Shown piece by piece: positions 1 to 10,001 of a stretch of DNA of 64,000 nucleotides. The DNA is from Litsea cubeba (taxonomy: Eukaryota; Streptophyta; Magnoliopsida; Laurales; Lauraceae), in the NCBI GenBank assembly GCA_012931725.1, contig CM022955.1, positions 19,063,635 to 19,127,634 of the forward strand, given 5' to 3'. Each line of letters opens with the position of its first letter. Position 1 is the stretch's first letter. The notes under the pieces were generated by a model. The model ran no database searches and had not been told where the DNA came from. It saw nothing but the letters and a program-made list of their open reading frames with translations. A program made the translations under genes and the position numbers.

Positions 1-2
1 AA

Positions 3-3000
3 TTCAAAGCTTCGCTGCAACTGGCGAAGGATAGGGTTCGCATCCTGTCCTTGCCCAGCTACAAAGAAGACAGGCTCGGCTGCTGCGCCCGAGGGAGCAC
101 ATCCTTCATCGTCAAAGCCCAGTCAGAGCTGACCGAAGCTCAAATTGCTCGTCGTATACGCCGCCGCGCGTCATACCGACAAAAGAGACTAGAGAAGCAA
201 AGGACCCAGCCTCCCATACTTCAAGTCTCTCCTAAATGGGTCGAAAAAGAAAGACCCAACCAAGTTGCTGCCGTCCATATGGTTGGAAAAACCAGAAGGC
301 GCCAAAAATCAGCAACAAAAATCCATGTCCGACGTCCGATGACCCGCAGCGTCTCCAGGACAAGAAGACATTCAGAAGAATCCCCTGCTCCTTCAAGCAA
401 AGGACAGCAGAGTGATCCTTCCTCAAGCTCTTCTTCAAAAAGAATGAGCCCCAGCTCAGTCACCAGGACAGTTTCTTCGTTCGAATCACGAAGGATGAAT
501 GTCTTGGCTACAAATTCTGAGCCACCACCCCGCAATCCACCTCCAGAAGATGCGATCACCCGCATCCAGCAGTTGGAACAGGGCCAGCAGAGGATTGAAA
601 CTCTGATGGAAAACCTTCTCCTCGCCTTCCAAAATCAGGCGAACAATGAACCTCCTCCGAATCATCAAGACGACGAGGTAAATAGAGAAGAAAATGAGTC
701 ACGCGCCCTTACCAAAAAGGACGCAGACGGTATCCTCGCCAAAGCAAAAGAAGAGGATATACTCAAAGAGCATGGGATCAAGCCACCATATCCCTTATGG
801 ATGGACTCGGTCCCGTTCCCCACCAAATTCAAGCATCCTACTCTCCAAACATATACGGGGAAAGGATCAGCCAGACAGCACGTCATCCACTTCAAGATCC
901 TGACGGGAGCTATCGCGGATCAAGATGCACTCAAGATCCGCCTCTTTGCAAGTACCCTAAAAGGTACGGCCTTCGATTGGTACTCCACTCTGCCGGAGGA
1001 CTCAATCCAAAACTGGGCCATGCTAGAGACACGCTTCCTGACTCACTTCAAAGGTGAAGATCATCCCGCTACTATGGCTCAGCTGTGCAGCCTAAAACAG
1101 GGGGAGAATGAGTCATCATATGACTTCATTCACAAGTGGAAAGCAATGGCATACAAATGCTCTGATGTATTGCCACAAGCGTCGCTAGTCGACATCTGCC
1201 GAAACAACATGAGAGCCAGAATCCGCTCCATGATCATCGGCAACAAATCAAAAAACCTGAGAGAACTCCTAGAAGCTTCCATGGAAGCTGAAACGGTGAT
1301 TAAGGACCTCAACAGTCAGAAATCATCAAGAAAAGAGCCAACCGCCATTACGACCTCAAAACCAAAGAAGAAAGAGGTCCTCAATGTGCAGACCAAGTCA
1401 GCTCCTCAGCCACCAAAGAAAGCTGAAAACAAAGCTGTTGGTAAGAAACCTGAACTCTCTGATGCCTTCAAAGAACGAGTAGAGAAGAAATACCCGTTTG
1501 ATGAAGATGTTGATGAAATCTTCGGGGCTCTTGTGGCAAACGGCAAGCTCACCTTGCCTGAACCAAAAAGACCGGGTGATGTTGGCAAAACCAACGATCC
1601 TCGGTACTGTCCATACCACCAGATGATCTCGCATCCTCTCAATCAATGCTTCGTTGTGAGAGAGAAAATAAATGAGATGTGGAAAAATGGAGTCATCACC
1701 TTTGACAAAAACTATGGGTCTGCCTCCGTCAACATGGTGACATGTGGACAAACATCAAAATCACCGAAGAAGAAGATCACTACTTCCTTCAAGGTGATAA
1801 ACTCAATCCAAGCATCCGAGGAACTGGTTCCTTACCCGACACCAGACGGACAACCGATATGGGTACATCCCGATCTCCTGGAAGATGAAAATTGGGAGGT
1901 CGTGAAAACAAAGCCTACAGCTCAACAGCGAAGGCAGGCTAGGAAACATCTCCTCAAGCTCAAACGGCAAGAGAAGACCCAGCCAAAACTAGAGGTCAAA
2001 GAAAAGGCAGAGACTTTCTCTACCGCTTCACTGGAGGTAACAAAAACATCCCTTCCAGAGACTTCAAAGGGGGTAAGGAAATTCACTCTCAGTGATTTCA
2101 TGCCACCTCAATTCAAAGAAGCCATGCAGGAGGCATCATACTCTTGCAATTCGGTAGTTGGATTCTCCATTGATGGATACGAGTCCAGCGACACCGATGA
2201 TGGATTCGAATCCAACTACACAGATGAGTGGGAGGAATCCCTTGAAACAGGAGAATATCTCTCCGATGAAGAATGGGTTCCTGAGTCTCATCTTATGCCA
2301 GTAATCTGGTATAACCCCCTACAGCCACAAGGATCCTGGTCTGATGATGAAGAAGACCAAGAAGCTGTACAAGAAAATGCTGCTGACCCAGCACCTCTCA
2401 TTACTCCAGTGGAAATCAACAATGTTGAGCCACAAAGAGATGATGAAGAAGAAGATCCGGCTCCCATGCCTGATCTTGAAGAATATGCAAGGATCTTGCA
2501 GCGACTCGCTCTAGAACAAGAGCAAGAACGCGTCAACGAGCCTCCTCGCAATCCAGAGCCTGAAGTCCCTGAAGACCACCAGGTACATCCTCCCTTAACT
2601 CCTGAAAATGGAGAAAATTGCTGGATAGACGATCCTCTCACATCCGAGGATGAGTCTGACTCCGATCAGGCAACGTCTCCCGTCAGAGCTTCCTGTAATG
2701 TGATAATTCGGGATTATAGCTCTTCCGAAGCATCGTCTGATGAGAGCACTTACACTCCGGCGACGCCTAGCAATATATCTTCTGAAGCCACCTCGTCTCA
2801 CGTGACTTTCACTGAGATGACACCCTCTCAGGTTTCTTCTCCTGAGACTGTGACTTCAAAGTTCACACCCTTCCTGACTGAAGAATTCCCAGCTATTGAT
2901 GCTTGGGACGATGAATTAGTCAACGAAGAAGAAAGATTGCTGGATGCTGTTCAGGACTTGTTCCCGGAAAATGCTCCATGCAACACAATCACTGAGGATG

Positions 3001-3077
3001 GTAACTCTGCTGCTGATACATCCTCAGCAAATGAAAAACGACAGCCTCTTGATCCTGAAGACAATCTTCCAAACTGA
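3..3077 (+). CDS. gag: Gag polyprotein of element A (5' partial)
   Basis: Structural protein that would form the cytoplasmic virus-like particle and package element RNA. The frame is open to the left window edge, so the true start is outside; no in-window ATG looks like a natural start. The N-terminal ~170 residues are basic and Ser-rich. A short Gln/Glu-rich, possibly coiled-coil stretch follows (nt ~560-650). The retrotransposon gag domain lies at about nt 830-1300, with conserved features such as LKGTAFDWY and LKQGENESSYDF. A zinc-binding CPYH...H...C motif (C-x2-H-x4-H-x4-C) is at nt ~1605-1645, in place of the usual CCHC knuckle. The C-terminal third is highly acidic. No internal stop or shift is seen. 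It ends at TGA 3075-3077, and 128 bp separate it from the pol frame. Confidence 0.85.
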   Translation, partial: FKASLQLAKDRVRILSLPSYKEDRLGCCARGSTSFIVKAQSELTEAQIARRIRRRASYRQKRLEKQRTQPPILQVSPKWVEKERPNQVAAVHMVGKTRRRQKSATKIHVRRPMTRSVSRTRRHSEESPAPSSKGQQSDPSSSSSSKRMSPSSVTRTVSSFESRRMNVLATNSEPPPRNPPPEDAITRIQQLEQGQQRIETLMENLLLAFQNQANNEPPPNHQDDEVNREENESRALTKKDADGILAKAKEEDILKEHGIKPPYPLWMDSVPFPTKFKHPTLQTYTGKGSARQHVIHFKILTGAIADQDALKIRLFASTLKGTAFDWYSTLPEDSIQNWAMLETRFLTHFKGEDHPATMAQLCSLKQGENESSYDFIHKWKAMAYKCSDVLPQASLVDICRNNMRARIRSMIIGNKSKNLRELLEASMEAETVIKDLNSQKSSRKEPTAITTSKPKKKEVLNVQTKSAPQPPKKAENKAVGKKPELSDAFKERVEKKYPFDEDVDEIFGALVANGKLTLPEPKRPGDVGKTNDPRYCPYHQMISHPLNQCFVVREKINEMWKNGVITFDKNYGSASVNMVTCGQTSKSPKKKITTSFKVINSIQASEELVPYPTPDGQPIWVHPDLLEDENWEVVKTKPTAQQRRQARKHLLKLKRQEKTQPKLEVKEKAETFSTASLEVTKTSLPETSKGVRKFTLSDFMPPQFKEAMQEASYSCNSVVGFSIDGYESSDTDDGFESNYTDEWEESLETGEYLSDEEWVPESHLMPVIWYNPLQPQGSWSDDEEDQEAVQENAADPAPLITPVEINNVEPQRDDEEEDPAPMPDLEEYARILQRLALEQEQERVNEPPRNPEPEVPEDHQVHPPLTPENGENCWIDDPLTSEDESDSDQATSPVRASCNVIIRDYSSSEASSDESTYTPATPSNISSEATSSHVTFTEMTPSQVSSPETVTSKFTPFLTEEFPAIDAWDDELVNEEERLLDAVQDLFPENAPCNTITEDGNSAADTSSANEKRQPLDPEDNLPN

Positions 3078-3205
3078 AGACCCTTCTCAAGAAGCTCTCG
3101 AAGTTGGTTGAGGCACCCGCTCTGGCCGGGACTACCACAAAAATTACAACCAATCTTCCTTTACATATGTAAATCCTTCGGGAAAAGATGTTGTAAGCGC
3201 CCCTA

Positions 3206-5620
3206 GTGGCAACAATGATGAACATGCATGGCCCTAAGGAGGCTTTCAAGTATGACTTGATTGAACACTTCAAGCACATACCTGCACGTCTACACATCCT
3301 AGATTTGTTGCGAATGTCTCCGCACACTCGTGATAATCTCATTTCGGAATTACAAAAGCTGAATGAGGATGTCGACAAACATGCCCCGCAAGTCCTCCAA
3401 ATTGAAATGGATTATCGGGTCAAAAACTCAGAAGCCTCCTCAAAGGGAGAAAAGAAGAAAACTGAGGGATCATGTATTGAATGCCTCTCGGTTAAAAAAG
3501 CAGCCAGTGCAACCATCGCCTTCACAAAGGATGACCTCCTACTTGGCGAAACCAGGCATAACCGACCCCTGTACTTCACAGGGTATATCAAGGAAATGCC
3601 TATGCATAGAGTTCAGATCGACCCAGGTTCTGCACTCAACCTCATCTCCACATCGGCTCTTGAAGAGTTGGGCATCCCACCCAGCAAACTGAGCCACACA
3701 TCTGTATCTATCTTTAGATACGATGGGAGTACTCAAAGGCCTATCGGCAAAATCAGGTTTAAGTTGCAGATCGGTGATCTTATCTCTGAGGTCACAGTGT
3801 ATGCAATAAAAACCCCTTCATGCTACAACATCCTTCTCGGACGCCCTTGGATCCATGAGAATGGTGTTGTCCCTTCAACTCTACATCAATGCATCAAGTT
3901 TGTTGGCGACGACGGCATGATACATCGAGTCTTTGCGGACAGAAAACCCTTCAAAGGTAAAGAAGTCCACTTCGCAGACTCACAGATGTATGAAGGTGAA
4001 AAAGAAGAAGAGGAGAAGCACACAGCATCCTTTGCCGAAAATCTACAGAAAGATAAAGGCAAAGCTCCTCAACAATCACCGGAAGAAAACAAACCATCCG
4101 GTAAATCTGAAGAGAGCATCCAAACTCCCTTCATCATCTCCCTCAAATCTTCAAAGCCTTTGGTCATCACAACTAAAGTGAAGAAGGCAAAACAAAAGCC
4201 TGGGGGCAAATTTGTTGTCTCTTTCGTGTCTATCATGCAAGACACGGACTCGGATTCAGAGCCAGAAGACGACACATCGTCAAGCCAAGCTGACACTCAG
4301 CAAGTTCAGCCTGCTCTTACTCCAATGGAGACAACTTCTGACATAGAAGATCCTACGTCAGCTTCCTTCGTTGTTCCAGCAACTTCAACAAAGGAAAAGC
4401 CGATCTTCTTCCATAGATCGGATGCTTCTTCATCAAACTCCATGCTTGAACCTTTCCAAAATAAAGGTACGCCTCAACTATCCTTATACAGTTCTGTGGC
4501 ACAAGCTATTATGAAGAAAATGGGCTATGACGCTCAAAACCCAGTCGGTTTGGGAGAAGGACGCGGTATTCTCACGCGATTGGGGCCCGTCTTGACCAAA
4601 AGCCAGCTGGAAGATTGGAGACTCTACAGCTATGTAGAAAAGTCTTCACACGGGTTAGGGTATGATCCTGACACTCCCTTGAGACAGTTGACACAAAGGC
4701 TTAAAAGTCAATATATTGACCAAGCCTCAACATCTCAAGTCCATGAAGACATCGATCTCCCTGGATATCTCTTTGATGAGTCACCTGACAAAGATCCAGG
4801 AAGCTCATCCAATTGGCACGATTTCTCCGAAAATGAAGAGGAGTTGTCCGATGGCACAGACGTGTGGACTTCTGACCCAGAAGAATCCTCATCTCCAAAA
4901 GAAGTAGCCTACTTCGACTCGGTTTCAACAGGCGATTGGGATCATCTCATAGCAAGCCTTGGGAAAATTACCGATCAAGAAGACCCGTGGAAAGGAACAA
5001 AACCTTGGTCTGGAAATGCCCTTGAAACCCCAGAAGGTTTCGTTGAGCTGGAAGCCTCCGAAAAAATTGTGGAGGAACCACCTTCGAACCTTCCAACAGA
5101 AGATCCTGTTCAAAAAATAGACTTGGGAACACCAGATAACCCACGTCCTGTATTCATAAGCAAGAATATAAAGGATGATGAGTTACCCGAGTATATCGCC
5201 TTTCTTCGTGAGTTCGTTGATTGCTTTGCATGGTCTTACGCTGAAATGCCAGGCTTAGACCCCAAAATAGCAGTTCACAAACTCAATCTTCAAGAAGACA
5301 TCAAGCCTGTCAAGCAAGGCCAAAGAAGATTCCGTCCAGATGTGATGGATAAAATTGAACAAGAAGTTCAAAAACTCAAAAGCGTCGGCTTCATCCGTGA
5401 GGAACAACATCCTGAATGGTTGGCCAACATTGTCCCCGTGACAAAGAAAAATGGGCAGATCAGGGTCTGTATTGATTATAGAGACCTGAATGGCGCATGC
5501 CCAAAAGATGAATTTCCGCTCCCCATACCAGAGGTAATGATTGATAATACCTGTGGATTCGAGCGAATGACATTCATGGATGGTTTCTCTGGCTACAATC
5601 AGATAAAGATGCATCCATGA
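3206..5620 (+). pseudogene. pol: Pol of A, part 1: protease, G-patch, start of reverse transcriptase
   Basis: Opens after a TAA at 3194-3196; the first codon of the open stretch is GTG and ATGs follow within four codons. The aspartic protease has Asp139-Pro-Gly-Ser-Ala in the active-site loop (DPG instead of the common DTG/DSG) and an ILLGRPW motif about 75 residues later. An acidic linker follows. A G-patch-like segment sits near residues 430-475 (KKMGYDAQNPVGLGEGRGI), with a second glycine motif HGLGYDP just downstream. The reverse transcriptase begins near residue 655 and includes VCIDYRDLN and the palm motif FMDGFSGYNQI. The frame then hits TGA 5618-5620. One extra base (T5618) relative to the frame of the next segment explains the break, so this is a disabled gene and not a natural junction. 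Confidence 0.85.
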
Positions 5621-6578
5621 GGATGAAAAACATACATCCTTTCGAACCCCATTTGGCGTGTATTGTTACACTGTCATGCCATTTGGTTTGAAGAATGCTG
5701 GTGCCACATATCAGAGGGCTATGATGAAAATATTCCAAGATATGCAGCACAAGACGGTTGAATGTTACGTTGATGACCTCGCCGTCAAAAGCAAAAGAAA
5801 AGAAGATCATCTCGAAAACCTTCGAGAAGTCTTCCTCCGGCTTCGCAAACACAAACTGCGAATGAATCCATTGAAATGCTTCTTCGGCGTCTCGTCGGGT
5901 AAGTTCCTCGGATTCTTAGTTCGGAAAGCTGGAATAGAGCTTGACCCCATAAAAGTCAAAGCCATTCTAGAAATGCCCTCTCCAAGAACCTTGGGAGAAC
6001 TCAAAGGGCTTCAAGGGAGATTGGCCTACATCAGACGGTTCATCTCCAATCTTTCGGGGAAATGCCGTCCATTCTCCCGGTTGATGAAAAAAGGTGTAAA
6101 CTTTGTCTGGGATGCTGACTGTGAAGCTGCTTTCCAAGACATCAAGTCATACCTGACAAAACCTCCAGTGTTAGCTGCTCCTACCACTGGAAAACCATTC
6201 ATCTTGTACACAAGAGCCCTTGATCACTCTTTGGGATCTCTGCTTGCACAACAAAATGATCAAAGAAAAGAAGTTGCTCTATATTACCTCAGCCGCATGC
6301 TAGTAGGTGCAGGGCATCGCTACTCTCCAGTCGAAAAAGAATGTCTTGCAGTGATGTTCGCCGTACAAAAGCTGCGTCACTACTTGCTTTCCAACACAGT
6401 CTACCTGGTCTCGAGGGTCAACCTCTTGAAGGTCCTTGTCACAAAGGCAGGTTCTCTCAATGCTCGACTGGCAAAGTGGTCCATCCTTCTGTCACAATTT
6501 GATATTAGGTATGTACCACAAAAAGCAATCAAAGGGCAAGCTCTAGCGGACTTCCTCGCAGAGCATGCCATTGCCTAA
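5619..6578 (+). pseudogene. pol: Pol of A, part 2: reverse transcriptase palm/thumb and first RNase H
   Basis: Continues the RT in a shifted frame. RTPFGVY and VMPFGLKNAGATYQ come first, then the catalytic Y-V-D-D at nt 5766-5777. The connection and the retroviral-type RNase H follow, including LYYLSRMLVGAGHRYSPVEKE and the end motif ADFLAEH that closes this domain in plant gypsy elements. The segment stops at TAA 6576-6578. The next domain is in another frame that overlaps by 14 bp, and a one-base insertion near 6567 would account for this second break. The catalytic residues remain, but the protein cannot be made as one chain. RNA-templated DNA synthesis and removal of the RNA strand are the known family roles. 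Confidence 0.85.
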
Positions 6579-8445
6579 AGATTCTCCACTCAGAGATGAT
6601 CTCCCAGACGAGCCAGTCTACAATGTGGAGACTTTCTCACAAAGTGCCTCTTGGGATATGTACTTTGACGGTGCAACCAGGACAAATGAAAAAAGACAGC
6701 TGATCTCGGGAGTTGGCATCCTCTTTGTTAGCCCCGACAAATACATGATTCCACACGCTTTCTCGCTACTGGAACCATGCACAAACAATGCAGCTGAATA
6801 TCAAGCTCTGATCTTAGGATTGGAACTCGCCATCGAATCCGGTATCACCATGCTGGAAGTCTTTGGAGACTCTCAACTGATCGTCAACCAGATGAATCAG
6901 AAATTTGAAGTCAGGAAGCCAGATTTGTTGCCCTACTACAACAAGGCACAATCACTTCTGCAAAAGTTTGACATCTGTCACATCACCCACATTCGTAGAG
7001 GTGAAAACATACGTGCAGATGCCCTAGCCGGACTTGCCGCATCCATGGCAATCCAGGAAGGGGAAAACATGCAAATCACAGTGTGCGAAAGGAGAATCCT
7101 TCCTCCTCTAAACACACACCAAGCAGTTGCTGAATGCCACCAAGTGGTCGGAAGTCGGATTTCAATCCTTCAAACTTCAATCGGCGACTGGAGGGATCCG
7201 TTCATTGATTACATTATGTTCGGAATCCTACCTGAAGATCCAAAAGAACGGGTAAGCATCCAAAGACGAACCCCAAGCTTCCATTTGGATATTCCTTCAA
7301 AAATCCTTTACAGGAAATCCTTCAACGGAGTACTTCTACGCTGCTTGTCACAACAAGAGGCTGAAGAAACACTCAAAGAAGTTCATGCTGGTCTTTGTGG
7401 AGCTCATCAGGCTGGACCTAAGCTCTATGATCAGATAAAAAGGTTAGGATATTACTGGCCTACCATGGTAGCTGACGCAATGCAATTTGCTAAGCGCTGC
7501 CAACAATGCCAAGTTCATGGAGATTACATTCACATGCCTCCAGAATGGCTGCATCCTACAGCGATCTCATGGCCTTTCGAAGCCTGGGGTATGGACATCA
7601 TAGGTCCTATTTCTCCCCCTTCAAGCAAAGGTCATCGCTTCATCTTCGCCGCTACGGATTACTTCTCCAAGTGGTCAGAAGCATTTGCGTTTAACGAAAT
7701 GAAGACCTCATCAGTCCTTCAGTTCCTACGCACCAACATCATTTGTCGTTTCGGCATACCCAAAAGATTCGTCCATGATAACGGACCACAGTTCCGGGAT
7801 CATCGATTCTACAGGTTCTGCGACAAATACAAAATCCAAAGCTGTCCTTCGACTCCATACAATCCGGCAGCAAACGGGTTAGCAGAAGCTTTCAATAAGA
7901 CACTCTGCAAAATCCTCAAAAAAATGGTCTCTAGTCATAAAAGAGACTGGAGCGACAAAATGTCCGAAGCTTTGTGGGCCTATTGAACCACCGTTCGAGG
8001 ACCAACCCATAGCACACCATTCTCCTTGGTCTATGGATGCGAAGCTGTCGTGCCTTTGGAAGTACAAATTCCTTCCTTAAGGGTATCCTTGCAAAATGAC
8101 ATGACTCAAGAAAGCAATGTCAAATTGCGACTCCATGAGCTGGACAATCTCGATGAGAAACGGCTCGAAGCTCAACAAAGCATTGAACTTTACCAAGCAC
8201 GTATGGCAGGATCTTTTGATAAAAAGGTCAGGCAACGCGCCTACAAAAAGAGTGACTTGGTTCTTGCGGTAAAAAGACCAATGATCTTCGCTCACAAGTC
8301 CAAAGGCAAATTTGAGCCAAAATGGGAGGGACCCTACGTCATCGACAAGGTTTTCTCTAACGGCGCATACGCACTCCTAAACATGGAAGGTGACAGATGT
8401 ATGCTGCCCATCAACGGCAAGTTCTTAAAGCGGTACTACCCTTGA
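6565..8445 (+). pseudogene. pol: Pol of A, part 3: archaeal-type RNase H and integrase
   Basis: The second RNase H spans about nt 6650-7060 (MYFDGATRTN, NNAAEYQALI, VFGDSQLIV, RRGENIRADALAG), which is the archaeal-type RNase HI of Tat elements. Integrase follows. The zinc domain has the His pair near nt 7383-7405 and CQQC near 7500. The core has Asp 7594-7596, Asp 7777-7779 and Glu 7885-7887; the last two are separated by exactly 35 residues (DD35E). A TGA at 7984-7986 interrupts WAY*TTVRGPTH. The same frame resumes and runs to TGA 8443-8445, and CGA to TGA is the simplest origin. The C-terminal WEGPY motif is present. No chromodomain is seen. Confidence 0.87.
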
Positions 8446-8448
8446 AGA

Positions 8449-8466
8449 CTTACCCAACTGGGTAAG
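8449..8466. other. Perfect 8-bp hairpin just after the pol stop
   Basis: CTTACCCA-AC-TGGGTAAG begins four bases after the stop codon of pol. In RNA it would be an 8-bp stem with a two-base loop (or a slightly opened four-base loop). It could help end the pol message or be chance; nothing else supports a role. Confidence 0.5.
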
Positions 8467-8799
8467 AGCAATGCCTGTATGGCCAAAACCGGTTTCCAGG
8501 TACACGCTCGCTAAACCCACCCTTTTTCAGAATTTTCATATCAAATGTTGAAATTTCTAGAAATTTAAGACAATGCTTACTTTCATCGGTTCATTGTTCA
8601 AAAAAAAAATATATCCAAGTTTAGGAACCTTTCCTAACTTGACCAAAATTCTCAACACTTGAACCCAAAATTCTGGTTTGAAACAAAATCCGGATTCAGG
8701 GATTTCCACCCTAGTCCACCCTGCCTTTTACCACCAAAATGGTTTTAGGTCAAAACTTATGACCCTCGTGTCTTTTTTAAAAAAAAAAAATGGTTTTTC
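8467..8799. other. Non-coding start of the 3' region of A
   Basis: AT-rich sequence with poly-A runs at about 8599-8609 and 8775-8790. No coding potential, promoter or repeat unit is recognised. Confidence 0.5.
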
Positions 8800-9262
8800 A
8801 AAAACCGCGAGGAAGCGACGCTTAGTCGATACTCGCACAAATCGGAAGCAAGCGAACCACGTTCGACACTTCCAAAATCGCAGGGAAGCGACATTTCGTC
8901 GGTACTTGCAAAATCCAAAACTGTGGAGACGCAACATTTCAAGTTGATATCCACAACCCAAATTTCAAAGGTTCAAAAAAAAAAAACCTGAGACGCAACA
9001 TTTCAGTTGATATCCATAACCCAAAGGTTCGAGAAAACCACAAATTTCAAAAATCGTGGGGAAACGACATCAAGTCAGTACCCGCAAAACCAAAATTTTT
9101 GAAAAGTAAGGATACGACATTCCATCGATACTTGCACCCAAATCCGCGAGGATGCGACATTCCATCGATACTCGCAACCGAATGAGCAAGGATGCGACAT
9201 TCCATCGATACTTGCAAGAACATTCAGCAGGGAGGCGACTTTTAGTCGATACTTGCATTTTT
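8800..9262. repeat. Degenerate tandem array, nine units with a CGAC/GTCG hairpin
   Basis: About nine units, 39-73 bp apart, starting near 8805, 8878, 8924, 8989, 9054, 9108, 9149, 9188 and 9230. A typical unit is a GCGAGGAxGCGACATT-like half, then CATCGATACTCGCA. Most units contain a small inverted repeat: CGAC...GTCG in units 1, 2 and 9, CAAC...GTTG in units 3 and 4, and a weaker CGAC...ATCG in units 6-8. Some are also framed by GCGAG...CTCGC. Reading frames across it are by-products of the repeat. Confidence 0.75.
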
Positions 9263-9274
9263 TGAAAACCAAAC

Positions 9275-9662
9275 CGGCTATAAATGCCATCAAAACAGGC
9301 TATAAATGCCACAAACCGGCTATAAATGCCATCAAAACAGGCTATAAATGCCACAAATCGGCTATCAATGCCACAAACAAAAAACTTGGATTTAAAAAAA
9401 AAACGGCTATCAATGCCACCAAAAAAAAAAAAAAAAAAAAACGGCTATCAATGCCACCAAAACAAAACAGGCTATCAATGCCACCAAAAACCGGCTATAG
9501 ATGCCAACAAAACAAACCGGCTATCAATGCCACCAAAACTGGCTATAGATGCCACACACAAAAAAAAAACCCGGCTATCAATGCCACAAGAAAAGCTGGC
9601 TCTCATGCCAAAATTGGCTTCCATGCCACAAACAAAAACCTGGCTTTCATGCCAAAACAATC
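9275..9662. repeat. Tandem array of the GGCTATAAATGCC motif
   Basis: About seventeen short units of ~16-30 bp built on CGGCTATAAATGCCA with A-rich spacers. The arms GGC/GCC are constant, while the middle varies (TATAAAT, TATCAAT, TATAGAT, and at the right end TCTCAT, TTCCAT, TTTCAT). The motif reappears four times in the LTR of the same element (17945-18020). Confidence 0.85.
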
Positions 9663-9773
9663 ACTTGATAAAAGATTTTCACAAAATGACAACCTTTTGA
9701 TCAAATCCCATTTAGCAATTACTTTTATCACAAAAAAAAAAGATTCAAGTGAGCGTAGGGATAACAAAAAAAA

Positions 9774-9972
9774 GTGTTCACAAGCACTATAAAAAAAAAG
9801 AGAAGTACCAAAAAATACATGTGGTACCAAAAAAAAAAGTGTTCACAAGCACTACAAAAAAAAAAAAGAGAAGTACCAAAAAATACATGTGGTACCAAAA
9901 AAAAAAGAAAAGTGCTCACAAGCACTAAAAAAAAAGTACCAAAAAAAATACAAGTGGTACCAAAAAAAAGAA
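9774..9972. repeat. Three tandem ~66-bp units with GTACC/GGTAC arms
   Basis: Units begin near 9774, 9839 and 9910. Each has GTGTTCACAAGCACT (or GTGCTCACAAGCACT), a poly-A run, then GTACCAAAAAATACA...GTGGTACC, whose ends GTACC/GGTAC form an inverted repeat. Unit lengths differ mainly in the A runs. Confidence 0.8.
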
Positions 9973-10001
9973 AAAGAAGAATGGTTTCTGTATACAGGAG
10001 C

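Noticed and set aside
5600..5660. Programmed frameshift or intron between RT parts of A
   Set aside because: A single extra T restores continuity with family motifs on both sides; no slippery site or GT-AG intron is needed.
9275..9662. Possible CRISPR-like array
   Set aside because: Units are too short and irregular, spacers are A-rich and non-unique, and the context is a plant retrotransposon.
9253..9792. Frames of 179 and 124 codons with NAIKTGYKCH-like repeats
   Set aside because: Translation of the GGCTATAAATGCC tandem array in different frames; no start context or homology.
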